A DNA stretch of 46,439 nt from NCBI GenBank assembly GCA_025965975.1, contig JAOPVX010000265.1, positions 1-46,439 of the forward strand, written 5' to 3'. Below the pieces are notes generated by a model. It worked only from the letters and a program-made list of their open reading frames with translations. It was not told the DNA's origin and searched no databases. Positions 16,754 through 24,876 of this stretch are shown in pieces (position 1 is the first letter of the stretch; every line of letters starts with the position of its first letter). The translations under genes and the position numbers were made by a program. Origin of the DNA: Mycobacterium sp. Lineage in GTDB: Bacteria; Actinomycetota; Actinomycetes; Mycobacteriales; Mycobacteriaceae.

Positions 16754-18409
16754 ATGTTGCGCTTCCCTGTGGACAAGCTTCGCCAAGCTTCGGATCTGGC
16801 GCGGGGCATGACAGTGCTCATGCGCCGCGGAATGGTGGATCCGCGCCGCCCGGACTTGGTGTGGAGGTCGGCCCGCGACATGCGCGCCTATGGCGGCGTC
16901 ACCGCGGCGGTGCTGCAAGGTGTCCGTGACAACGGGCCGGCCACCGCGATCATCGATGAAGTCGGTCCCTTGAGCTTTCAGGAACTCGAGCAGCAGTCCA
17001 ATGCGCTCGCTCGCGGCCTTCTCGCGTCGGGCATCCACGAGGGCGACGTCGTGGCGCTCCTGGCCCGCGACCACCGTGGTCTGGTCTTGTCGATGCTTGC
17101 GACCGGAAAGATCGGCGCTCGATTGCTGTTGATGAACACCGGATTTGCGAAACTGCAGTTCGCTGATGTCGCTGTGCGCGAGAAGGCCACCGTCGTGCTG
17201 CACGACAGCGAATTCATTGACCTACTCGACGTGATACCCGACACGATTCCGCGGATCCTCACCTGGTGTGATGACGACACCGCGCTGAGCCCTGACATGG
17301 TCACGATCGACTCGCTGATCGCGGCACAGCGCACCGACGAGCTGCCACCCCCCGGCCGACCCGGCGGACTGATATTGCTCACCAGCGGCACCACCGGTAC
17401 ACCCAAAGGCGCTCCCCGGGACAACGTTTCACCGATGTTGTCAGCGCAACTGCTCGACAGAGTTCCGACCCCGCAGCGCGAGACGATCGTGGTCGCCGCC
17501 CCCATCTTCCACGGAACCGGACTCGGACAGTTCATCCTCGGCCTCGCGCTGGGAAACACGGTCGTTCTGCAAAGACGCTTCAATCCCGAAGTGACACTGG
17601 CCAATGTGGCCAGCAATCGAGCGAGCTGCCTCGTCGTCGTGCCTACCATGCTGCAGCGGATCATCGACCTGGGACCCGACGTCCTTGCCAAGTACGACAC
17701 CTCGACACTTCGCATCATCTTCGTGGCGGGTTCATCACTGCCGCCAAGCCTGTGCCTGCGTGCGCGCGAAGTCTTCGGCGATGTCCTCTACAACATGTAC
17801 GGATCTACCGAGGTCGCAGTGGCTGCCATCGCAACCCCGCGCGACCTGCGCAAAGCGCCGGGCACCGTGGGGAAGCCGGTTCTGGCATGCAGAGTCGAAC
17901 TCTACGATGCCAACCGAAACAAGATCACCACCCCGAACACGATCGGCACGGTCTTCGTTTCCAGCTCAACGAGTTTCAAGGGCTACACCGATGGTCGTCA
18001 CAAGGAGATCGTCAATGGCCTGCTGTGTAGCAACGACATCGGACACTTCGACGACAGCGGCCTGCTCTTCATCGACGGCCGCGACGACGACATGATCGTC
18101 TCCGGCGGTGAGAACGTGTACCCGCTCGAGGTGGAGAACCTGCTCGCAGCCCGCGACGATGTCTACGAAGCAGCCGTAGTGGGCGTCGACGACGACGACT
18201 TCGGAAAGCGATTACGCGCCTACATTGTTTCTGCGCCGAACGCCGCCCGCGATGCCCAAGAAATCAAGACCTACGTCAAGACCAACCTCGCCAGGTTCAA
18301 AGTTCCCCGCGACGTCTACTTCGTCGAGGAACTCCCCCGCAATACGACAGGCAAGTTACTCCGAAACGCGCTGGACACACTCGATGTGGAGCGCGGCGAC
18401 CGCCCGTAG
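16754..18409 (+). CDS. acyl-CoA synthetase (FadD, AMP-forming ligase)
   Basis: A 551-residue ANL-superfamily enzyme that would activate a carboxylic acid to its CoA thioester via an acyl-adenylate. Motifs: P-loop LTSGTTGTPKG (about residue 209), FHGTGLGQF, YGSTEVAVA (about 390), DGRDDDMIVSGGENVYP (about 470) and the catalytic C-terminal Lys in NTTGKLLRN. The ATG at 16754 has a GAGGGG upstream and gives the usual family length; in-frame starts at 16592 and 16709 would add 54 or 15 atypical residues. It stands alone as a transcription unit opposite the oxidase III-like trio. Probable entry step to CoA chemistry for the substrate of this region. Confidence 0.88.
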   Translation: MLRFPVDKLRQASDLARGMTVLMRRGMVDPRRPDLVWRSARDMRAYGGVTAAVLQGVRDNGPATAIIDEVGPLSFQELEQQSNALARGLLASGIHEGDVVALLARDHRGLVLSMLATGKIGARLLLMNTGFAKLQFADVAVREKATVVLHDSEFIDLLDVIPDTIPRILTWCDDDTALSPDMVTIDSLIAAQRTDELPPPGRPGGLILLTSGTTGTPKGAPRDNVSPMLSAQLLDRVPTPQRETIVVAAPIFHGTGLGQFILGLALGNTVVLQRRFNPEVTLANVASNRASCLVVVPTMLQRIIDLGPDVLAKYDTSTLRIIFVAGSSLPPSLCLRAREVFGDVLYNMYGSTEVAVAAIATPRDLRKAPGTVGKPVLACRVELYDANRNKITTPNTIGTVFVSSSTSFKGYTDGRHKEIVNGLLCSNDIGHFDDSGLLFIDGRDDDMIVSGGENVYPLEVENLLAARDDVYEAAVVGVDDDDFGKRLRAYIVSAPNAARDAQEIKTYVKTNLARFKVPRDVYFVEELPRNTTGKLLRNALDTLDVERGDRP

Positions 18410-18549
18410 TGCTTAGTTGCCGGTACTCCCCCACTGTCGGTCCTCACGTCGCAATGACTCTCCGAACGGTCCCATTACCCAAACTACTGGGGTGAAGCAC
18501 CTTTCATCCTGTCTTTCGTCGCGGAGCTGCCGGCCGCTCGGCTCGTGGT

Positions 18550-19590
18550 TCAGCCAAAAACCAACGTCTCATCGACAATTCGCGACTTCTCAAGGATCTC
18601 CCGAAGCGATGGATAGCGGCCGAAGAGCTCAGCGTGGGCAAGCTGGTAATTCTCGATGAGGCCCCAATTACGCGGCCAGTTCTCGGTATAGTTCCAACTC
18701 TTCACGATCTTCTTGTCCCTGTTGGCGATTGAGGTCACGGTGCCATAAGTATGAAGTGGCCAATCGAAGGAGCCGTGCTGGTCGCAGTGGAGTTCGAATG
18801 TTTTGCCCTGCGTCAGCTTGACGTGCTCCATGGTGCCGTTGTCATTGCGGCTGATTTCCAGCCGTGCATCGGAGCGGGCCTGACTACGTCCGTCGACGAA
18901 GTGGTGCGCGATCGTGTAGTCAGTGGCCGGCTTGCCGCGCATCGCGAATCCGCCCTCCAGTGAGCCGTCGTCGTACTCCACGAGCCAGTCCATCCAGTAT
19001 TCCTCGAGAAGACTCGTGAACTGGATCTCCTGGAATGACTTGTCGGGCTGGCTGTACATGTGACTGTCGTGAAATATCCCCTCCACTGGCTCGCCATCGA
19101 TTGTCCCGGATATCTTCGCCAGGTGATCCCGCAGGATGATGGGATATTCGAAGAGATCCTGTTTGGGCACATACAAGCTGAACGCCTGGCCTAGGCGCTC
19201 GGCCCGTAGATCGATGCGCCCGTTGGCATCACGCCAGTGGTATCCGACTGTGTCCAGCTCGTAGCGGAATGTTTCGCCTTCGTAGACGATGGAGTTCTCG
19301 CCGTAGGTGGACCAAAACGGCTCGACGGCGGGCTGTTCCCGGAAAGGGATCGCTAGCGAGCCAGTGGCGTCGAGTTCATCAGTGCCACGGTACGTGCCGA
19401 AGTTCATCGACGACCGCTTGTCGGGATGGGGTAGGCCGCGCATGAGGTTGTATCGCGCGCCCGACTCACTGGTGAGCAGAGCATAGAAACAGATGTGTAC
19501 CACGCCCATGTTGTCACGCGGCGAGTGATCCAAGCGCAGCGATTCCAGAGTTACTGGTTCCAAGTAGGTGTAGTACTGCATACCGTGCAT
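18550..19590 (-). CDS. beta-rich protein of unknown function, possibly lipocalin/CrtC-like
   Basis: A 346-residue protein from the ATG at 19590, which has a GAGGAAG ribosome binding site 7 nt upstream; an open frame reaching 19695 lacks one. It has no signal peptide or membrane segment. It is rich in Tyr, Trp, Glu and Gly with repeated strand-turn patterns (GTIDGEPVEGIFHDSHMY, WLVEYDDGSLEGGFAM, KTFELHCDQHGSFDWPLHTYG), which suggests a double-lipocalin fold like the hydroxyneurosporene synthase (CrtC)/AttH group; that assignment is tentative. Such proteins bind or hydrate isoprenoid-like ligands. It is divergent from the TetR gene with two palindromes between, so it is probably the most directly controlled target. 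Confidence 0.6.
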   Translation of the reverse strand: MHGMQYYTYLEPVTLESLRLDHSPRDNMGVVHICFYALLTSESGARYNLMRGLPHPDKRSSMNFGTYRGTDELDATGSLAIPFREQPAVEPFWSTYGENSIVYEGETFRYELDTVGYHWRDANGRIDLRAERLGQAFSLYVPKQDLFEYPIILRDHLAKISGTIDGEPVEGIFHDSHMYSQPDKSFQEIQFTSLLEEYWMDWLVEYDDGSLEGGFAMRGKPATDYTIAHHFVDGRSQARSDARLEISRNDNGTMEHVKLTQGKTFELHCDQHGSFDWPLHTYGTVTSIANRDKKIVKSWNYTENWPRNWGLIENYQLAHAELFGRYPSLREILEKSRIVDETLVFG

Positions 19591-19751
19591 AGGTGCTTCC
19601 TCGAGGTAGATGGTGCGCTGACGACTCAAGGCCGGTCGCTGTTGATCGCTGCCCGCGGGGTCAGTGCACCGCCGCCTCCTAGTGCGATCCGGCACCCTGG
19701 TGTTTATGGCGCCCTGAGTTACTCATTCTGCTTCATTCGACATCGATATGT

Positions 19752-19763
19752 CAACGATCGTTA
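19752..19763. promoter_or_regulatory. operator palindrome, CAACGATCGTTA
   Basis: Nine of ten defined positions of TAACGnnCGTTA. It lies about 160 nt upstream of the lipocalin-like gene on its promoter side. Confidence 0.62.
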
Positions 19764-19873
19764 TCGGTTAGGGTGGGTCCTATCCCACAGCGCAGCTCGT
19801 TTGACGGTGAGTGAGAGCCTTTCCACTGGTCACCCCGCCGGACGGCGGTCCAGCAGCCATCTCGCCTGCACGT

Positions 19874-19885
19874 AAACGTTCGTTA
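19874..19885. promoter_or_regulatory. operator palindrome, AAACGTTCGTTA
   Basis: Core AACGTTCGTT is a perfect palindrome. It is the palindrome nearest to the TetR gene and so the likely autoregulatory site. Confidence 0.65.
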
Positions 19886-20443
19886 ATTGCTCCACTCGAC
19901 TCAACTCGCCAGACGGCAAGCGTACTCATCGGAGTCTCTGGGGGACAGAAGGATTCGCGATGCACGCAACGCGTTCGCGGTTGTGGCCCTGGCGTGGCTC
20001 GCGTGCTGCACCGGCGAGGATCCCGCTACCGGTCACGTGAATATCCATTCACGTTTGTCACAACGTGGGTCGCCACTGCACGCGATCAACCCACTGGTCG
20101 CATACCGAGTCAGCGGCGCGCCAAGCGCCCAACATGATGTTGCTGACGCATTCCTGCGGTGGACGGCGGCCAAATGGCCCCGCCGTTGGACCCCTTCTAA
20201 CCGGCTTAGATACTGTTGGGGCGCACCGCTTGACGCACTCGCTTCGCGAAACAGCGTCGGCATTTAATTTGCTAGAGCTGGCGCCATGCCCATCAGCAGC
20301 ATCGCTAAACCCCGGCGGGCCGCGACTAGGCGTCACGCGTTGCCGCTCATGCCCGACGGCTGAGCCGTGTTAGAATGCGTTTGCAATCTGCTGGGTTTCA
20401 CGCGTGCAACGCGGCCAACATGCTGCTGTCGGAGGAGATTTCG

Positions 20444-21037
20444 GTGCCGAGAAAAGCGTCAACACGCGCAGATCAAATACTTGGCGTGGCGACCAATCTG
20501 TTCTTCGAGAAGGGCTACGGGCACGTCGGCGTCGATGAGATCGGTGTCGCCGCAGGACTATCGGGTCCCGCGATCTACCGGCACTTCAAGGGCAAAGGGG
20601 AAATCCTCGCGGCGCTGTTCGACCAGGCGATCGACGGTCTGCTCAGTGTCGTCGGCACGGCGACCGACGACCCACATCTCGACCTTGCACTGCGGGTCCG
20701 CGCGCACGCGGGATACGTACTCACCCAGAGCAAGTTGGCCAGCGTCTGGATTCGGGAGGGTCGCTCGCTGTCGCGAGATCACCGCAACCGTCTGCGTCGC
20801 CGCGAGCGCAACTACATCGACCAGTGGATCGAGCTAATCGGACGGTGTTATCCAGAGTTATCACCTGCGGAGTGCGAGGTGGCTGCCCTCACAGCGTTGG
20901 GGACATTGAACTCACTGCCGACGTGGCCCCGCCAGGCCAGCGCCGAGCAGCTTGAGAATGCATTCACCGAGTTCGTCATCAGTGGTCTGGATCGGCTGGG
21001 GCGCGGCGACTGGGCAGACTCGGCGGTCGCGGTCTAA
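20444..21037 (+). CDS. TetR-family transcriptional regulator
   Basis: A 197-residue protein from the GTG at 20444, fixed by GGAGGAG 6 nt upstream; an ATG at 20375 would add 23 unrelated residues. TetR N-domain: ADQILGVATNLFFEKGYGHVGVDEIGVAAGLSGPAIYRHFKGKGEIL (helix-turn-helix at about 24-45, with recognition helix GPAIYRHF). The C-terminal ligand domain carries no known signature. It is the only DNA-binding regulator gene I can find in 46 kb, and it lies amid 13 copies of a palindrome of the size TetR dimers bind. Inference: local repressor released by a CoA-ester or hydrophobic intermediate. Lack of obvious similarity to KstR or KstR2 outside the helix-turn-helix is my reading by eye. Confidence 0.9.
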   Translation: MPRKASTRADQILGVATNLFFEKGYGHVGVDEIGVAAGLSGPAIYRHFKGKGEILAALFDQAIDGLLSVVGTATDDPHLDLALRVRAHAGYVLTQSKLASVWIREGRSLSRDHRNRLRRRERNYIDQWIELIGRCYPELSPAECEVAALTALGTLNSLPTWPRQASAEQLENAFTEFVISGLDRLGRGDWADSAVAV

Positions 21038-21089
21038 CCACTCCACTCCGGCGCTGCTCGCGGCTTCTTTCGCGGTTGGCCGTCGGCTG

Positions 21090-22100
21090 TCAGTGCCGAT
21101 GAAGGGCTCCGGCGAGGGCCGCGATGTTCTCGGCAGTGGCGGTGTAGCCGGGGAAGTAGACGCACACGCGCTCGGCGACATCACCGAATCGGCGGGCAAT
21201 TTCATCGGCGCACTGCTGCGGCGTGCCCCGCACGGCCAACGTGCTCAGCATTGTGTCGTCGATCAGTTCCGTCATCGCGGCGATGTCCATACGTTTGGAC
21301 AGTTCGTTGAGCTTGGGCTGCAGACCGCCCCACCCCTCGATCTCCAGCACCGACGCATACGCTGGGGTTGAACCATAAAAGCCCAGCAACGCGCGCACCC
21401 CCCAGGTCGCCCCGGCGAGCTCTTGTTCCGTCGTGCCGACGGCGACGATGACCTGCGGCACGATGTCGAACTCGTCACGTGTTCGCCCGCTGCACGCCAA
21501 CCCCTTATCCACTGCCGGCAGTGTCCGCTCCCGGAAGTGGCGCACCGAGTGAAACGGCATCACCAACAGTCCGTCGGCGACCTCGGCGGCGGTGCGCGTC
21601 ATCAGCGGACCTAGTGCACCGAGGTAGATCGGCGGCAGACCGAACGGATGCGGGCCCGGGTTGAAGTTGGGTGTCATCAGTGTGTGGCTGGTGAATTCGC
21701 CCCGGAAGTTCAGCCGGGTGCCGTCCTGCCATGATGTGTAGATGGCCTTGATGGCCAGGATGGTTTCGCGCATCCTGGCTGCAGGATGACTCCACGTGCT
21801 GCCGTAGCGCTTCTCGATATGGGTGCGAACTTGAGAACCCAAACCGAGACGGAAACGGCCGCCGGACATCAGTTGCAGATCGTAAGCCGCATGCGCCAGG
21901 TGCAGCGGGCTTCGCGGCGGCGCGATGGCGACATTGGTCATCAACTCGACCTCGGAGTTTGACGACGCGGTCGCGAGTGGGAGAAACACATCGTGGGGGC
22001 CCTCAAACGTGAACAGGCCGTCCACGCCGCAGCCGGCCAATTCCTGCGCCCGTTGCCCGGCCTGGTCCGGTCGACCGTCGAGTTGGATGTGTATCTGCAT
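21090..22100 (-). CDS. LLM-class F420-dependent oxidoreductase
   Basis: A 336-residue luciferase-like TIM-barrel protein. Features: the N-terminal strand MQIHIQLDG, LMTNVAIAPPRSPLHLAHAAYDL, the cofactor loop SGGRFRLGLGSQ (about 80-91), IYLGALGPLMTRTAAEVADGLL, and a C-terminal AVRGTPQQCADEIARRF typical of mycobacterial F420 oxidoreductases. The likely reaction is a hydride transfer with F420 on a substrate or intermediate. It starts 12 nt after the thiolase stop, with AAAGGAAC upstream, so it shares that transcript. Confidence 0.88.
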   Translation of the reverse strand: MQIHIQLDGRPDQAGQRAQELAGCGVDGLFTFEGPHDVFLPLATASSNSEVELMTNVAIAPPRSPLHLAHAAYDLQLMSGGRFRLGLGSQVRTHIEKRYGSTWSHPAARMRETILAIKAIYTSWQDGTRLNFRGEFTSHTLMTPNFNPGPHPFGLPPIYLGALGPLMTRTAAEVADGLLVMPFHSVRHFRERTLPAVDKGLACSGRTRDEFDIVPQVIVAVGTTEQELAGATWGVRALLGFYGSTPAYASVLEIEGWGGLQPKLNELSKRMDIAAMTELIDDTMLSTLAVRGTPQQCADEIARRFGDVAERVCVYFPGYTATAENIAALAGALHRH

Positions 22101-22112
22101 CTGACGTTCCTT

Positions 22113-23303
22113 TCAGACCCGCTCGATCAACGTGGCGGTGCCCAGTCCTCCGCCACAGCACATGGTGACCAGTCCGCGCTCCAGATCCTGGTCTTCGAGG
22201 ATGTGAAGCAGGGTGGTCATCAGGCGAGCGCCACTGGCGCCGACGGGATGGCCCAGGGCAATCGCACCGCCGCGCACGTTGACCCGGTCGGGATCGACCT
22301 TGTGGGCGCGCTCCCATGCGAGCACTACCGGCGCGAACGCCTCGTTACATTCGAATCGGTCGATATCGTTGATCGACAGGTGGTTTCGTTCCAGGATCTT
22401 CGCGGTGGCCGGGATCGGCCCCTCCAACATCTTGACCGGATCGACGCCAATAGCGACCTGGTCGACAACGCGGGCGCGCACACGAAGGCCGTTGCGTTCG
22501 GCGGTGGCTCGCTCCGCCAGCAGAACGGCGGCGGCGCCGTCGCTGATCTGCGATGAACTACCCGCGGTGATGCGTCCACCGTCGGCCTCGGAACGAAAGA
22601 CCGTCTTGAGCGAACCGAGCGTATCGACGGTCGTGTCGCCGCGGATTCCTTGATCGTGGGCCACATCGAACCGGCTCGATCCGTTCGTACCGGTGATCGG
22701 CACGATTTCCCTCTCAAACTCCCCCGCATCGGTTGCGCGTGCAGCTTTGACGTGAGATCCGGCGGAGAATTCGTCGAGGTCGTGGCGGGTGAGATCCCAG
22801 TCGTCAGCGATCATCTCCGCGCCCTCGCCTTGCCCCACAAACGGATACCGGTCCAGGAATGCCTGCGTGAAGGCCCGACCCCACTGCTGTTGGACCGCCT
22901 CGGCATCGCCGAACGAAATCGCGCTCATCATCTCCACACCCGCGCCGATCCCGATGTCATAGACCCCGGCCGCGATGGCGGCCGCGATCCCGTTGATCGC
23001 CTGCTGGCCGCTGCCACAGGCGCGGTCCACCATGGTCGCCGGTGTCTCCTTGGGAAAGCCATGGGCCAGCCACGCCGTACGCGCGATGTTGTATTGCTGC
23101 ACCCCGAATTGGTGCACACAACCCGAGACCACATCGCCGACGTCGCCGGGGTCGACGCCACTGCGATCGATCAGCGCTGCAAACAAGGCGGCGAGTAGAT
23201 CGGTGGGGTGGTTTTCCCGTAGCCACCCTTTCTCCTTGTGCCCCCGCGCAATTGGCGTGCGCACGGCCTCCACGAGAACGACTTCGCGTCCTGACCTCGT
23301 CAT
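22113..23303 (-). CDS. thiolase (acetyl-CoA acyltransferase)
   Basis: A 396-residue protein from the ATG at 23303. Nucleophilic Cys96 in DRACGSGQQA, the NEAFAPV loop, GGAIALGHPVGASGAR with the catalytic His, and the second Cys in MCCGGGLG near the C-terminus: the full catalytic set of degradative thiolases. It would cleave a 3-ketoacyl-CoA to release acetyl- or propionyl-CoA. An operator palindrome lies 62 nt upstream, between this gene and the preceding thiolase, so it has its own promoter possibility. Confidence 0.9.
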   Translation of the reverse strand: MTRSGREVVLVEAVRTPIARGHKEKGWLRENHPTDLLAALFAALIDRSGVDPGDVGDVVSGCVHQFGVQQYNIARTAWLAHGFPKETPATMVDRACGSGQQAINGIAAAIAAGVYDIGIGAGVEMMSAISFGDAEAVQQQWGRAFTQAFLDRYPFVGQGEGAEMIADDWDLTRHDLDEFSAGSHVKAARATDAGEFEREIVPITGTNGSSRFDVAHDQGIRGDTTVDTLGSLKTVFRSEADGGRITAGSSSQISDGAAAVLLAERATAERNGLRVRARVVDQVAIGVDPVKMLEGPIPATAKILERNHLSINDIDRFECNEAFAPVVLAWERAHKVDPDRVNVRGGAIALGHPVGASGARLMTTLLHILEDQDLERGLVTMCCGGGLGTATLIERV

Positions 23304-23364
23304 TGCCCTGTCTTCCCTTCTCGCTGCGCCCACACCGCGCCGTTTCATTGCGGCCGATCATAGT

Positions 23365-23376
23365 GAACGTTCGTTA
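23365..23376. promoter_or_regulatory. operator palindrome, GAACGTTCGTTA
   Basis: Extended form GTGAACGTTCGTTAAC matches GTnAACGnnCGTTnAC at all defined positions. It lies between two co-directional thiolase genes, upstream of the gene starting at 23303. Confidence 0.68.
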
Positions 23377-23423
23377 ACGCTGCTGGCGACTCTACCAGAC
23401 CGTGAGCGCCCCAATGTCTGTCG

Positions 23424-24647
23424 TCACACGCGCTCGATGATGGTGGCTGTGGCCATGCCTGCGCCCGTGCACATGGTTACCAGCGCGGTCGACAAGTCGC
23501 GGCGCTCCAATTCGTCGAGGACGGTTTGGATCAGGATCGGACCCGAAGCGCCGATCGGATGGCCCAGAGCGATGGCGCCGCCGTTGACGTTAACCCGTTC
23601 GGCGTCCAGCATCAGGTCGCGCTCTGCCTTGAGCACCACCGCGGCGAAGGCCTCGTTGATCTCCCACAGGTCGATGTCGGACACACTCATGCGCGCGGCG
23701 GCGAGGCACTTGCGGGACGCGTCGGCAGGCGCGGTGAGCATGATGACGGGTTCGGCGCCGGCAACCGCGGTCATGACGACCCGCGCACGCGCCGCCAGCT
23801 CCCGGCGCTGCGCGAACTCTGGCGAGGCCAACAACATGGCGGCGGCACCGTCGACCACGCCAGCGGAGTTGCCGGCATGGTGCACATGCCTGATCGGGTC
23901 GGCCTCGGGGTAGCGGCGCCGTGCCATGGCGTCGAAGCTGTCGGGATACCCGTCGGCGGTCACGGCACCTAGCCGCTCGAACGACGGGCGCAGCGCTGCG
24001 AGGTCGGTCAGCGTGGTGTTGGGTCGCAGATGCTCATCGTGGTCGAGCGCGATCTCGTTGTCGGCGTTGACTATTGCGATGATGCTCGCGTCGAACCGGT
24101 CGTCTTTGGCCGCTGCGGCGGCCCGTCGATGACTGCGCAGGGCATATCCGTCGACGTCGTCGCGGCTGTAACCCTCTAGCGTCGCGATCAGATCTGCTGA
24201 GATGCCCTGCGGCACTAGCGGATGCCGAGTCAGAAGGTCGGGGTTGTTGGCGTCGAAACGGGGAACCGTGCCGGTCAGCCTCGACATCGACTCGACTCCG
24301 CCGGCGACAACAGCGTCCTGATGTCCTGCGCTGATCGCGGTGGCTGCGTGGGTGACGGCCTGTTGACCCGAGCCGCAATAGCGGTTGACCGTGACTGCGG
24401 GGACCGACACCGGCCACCCGGCGGCCAGAACAGACAGCCGCCCGATGCACATCCCGTGGTCGCCTTCACCGCTTGCGTTGCCGATCTGCACGTCGTCGAC
24501 GTCGGCGGGGTCGATTCCGACTCGCCGGCACAGGGCATTGAGCACCTGGGCGAGCAGTTCCTGGGGGTGCAGATCGTGCAGCGCCCCCGTCGCCTTGCCC
24601 TTTCCGCGCGGAGAACGAACCGCGTCGATGATCAACGCTTCAGGCAT
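23424..24647 (-). CDS. thiolase (acetyl-CoA acyltransferase, FadA family)
   Basis: A 407-residue thiolase. Cys91 in NRYCGSGQQAV, INEAFAAV, GGAIALGHPIGASGP with the catalytic His, and MCTGAGMATATI with the second Cys. The N-terminus MPEALIIDAVRSPRGKGK resembles mycobacterial FadA6-type enzymes (by eye). It is clearly a different subfamily from the thiolase at 22113. ATG with GGAGAAGG upstream; 33 nt downstream of the ferredoxin gene. Confidence 0.9.
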   Translation of the reverse strand: MPEALIIDAVRSPRGKGKATGALHDLHPQELLAQVLNALCRRVGIDPADVDDVQIGNASGEGDHGMCIGRLSVLAAGWPVSVPAVTVNRYCGSGQQAVTHAATAISAGHQDAVVAGGVESMSRLTGTVPRFDANNPDLLTRHPLVPQGISADLIATLEGYSRDDVDGYALRSHRRAAAAAKDDRFDASIIAIVNADNEIALDHDEHLRPNTTLTDLAALRPSFERLGAVTADGYPDSFDAMARRRYPEADPIRHVHHAGNSAGVVDGAAAMLLASPEFAQRRELAARARVVMTAVAGAEPVIMLTAPADASRKCLAAARMSVSDIDLWEINEAFAAVVLKAERDLMLDAERVNVNGGAIALGHPIGASGPILIQTVLDELERRDLSTALVTMCTGAGMATATIIERV

Positions 24648-24680
24648 CGCAGGCCTTCTCCGTTCAGGTGAGTGTGAGGC

Positions 24681-24872
24681 TTAGTCGGCGACAGTGATGG
24701 CCCGCTCCGGGCAGGTCTGGGCTGCATTGCGGGCGGCCTCGGCGAGGTCGGCTGGCACCTCGGAGACGAGGACGCTGGCGTGGCCGTCGTCAGCGATGTC
24801 GAAGAGGTCTGGGGCGCACACCGTGCACAGGCCATGTCCCTGACAAAGCCCTGGATCTACGCTGACTTTCAC
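24681..24872 (-). CDS. P450-partner ferredoxin (single cluster)
   Basis: A 63-residue ferredoxin. Cluster ligands are Cys10, Cys16 and Cys54, in the pattern C-x2-H-x2-C ... CP, with a His (residue 13) where a fourth Cys would be in a 4Fe-4S protein. Mycobacterial ferredoxins with a non-Cys residue at this position act as electron donors to P450s. An additional Cys at position 19 is seen. It starts with GTG 4 nt after the P450 stop, so the pair is co-translated. Confidence 0.9.
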   Translation of the reverse strand: MKVSVDPGLCQGHGLCTVCAPDLFDIADDGHASVLVSEVPADLAEAARNAAQTCPERAITVAD

Positions 24873-24876
24873 CCCG

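Larger units (their letters stand above)
19591..20443. other. long divergent intergenic region upstream of the TetR gene
   Basis: About 850 nt. Two operator palindromes are at 19752-19763 and 19874-19885, 122 bp apart. Short frames on both strands (for example 19887-20267) have no recognisable domain and no convincing ribosome binding site. The TetR promoter is probably here. Confidence 0.5.

Noticed and set aside
19887-20267. 126-codon frame upstream of TetR
   Set aside because: No ribosome binding site or family resemblance; overlapping frames on both strands are equally long.
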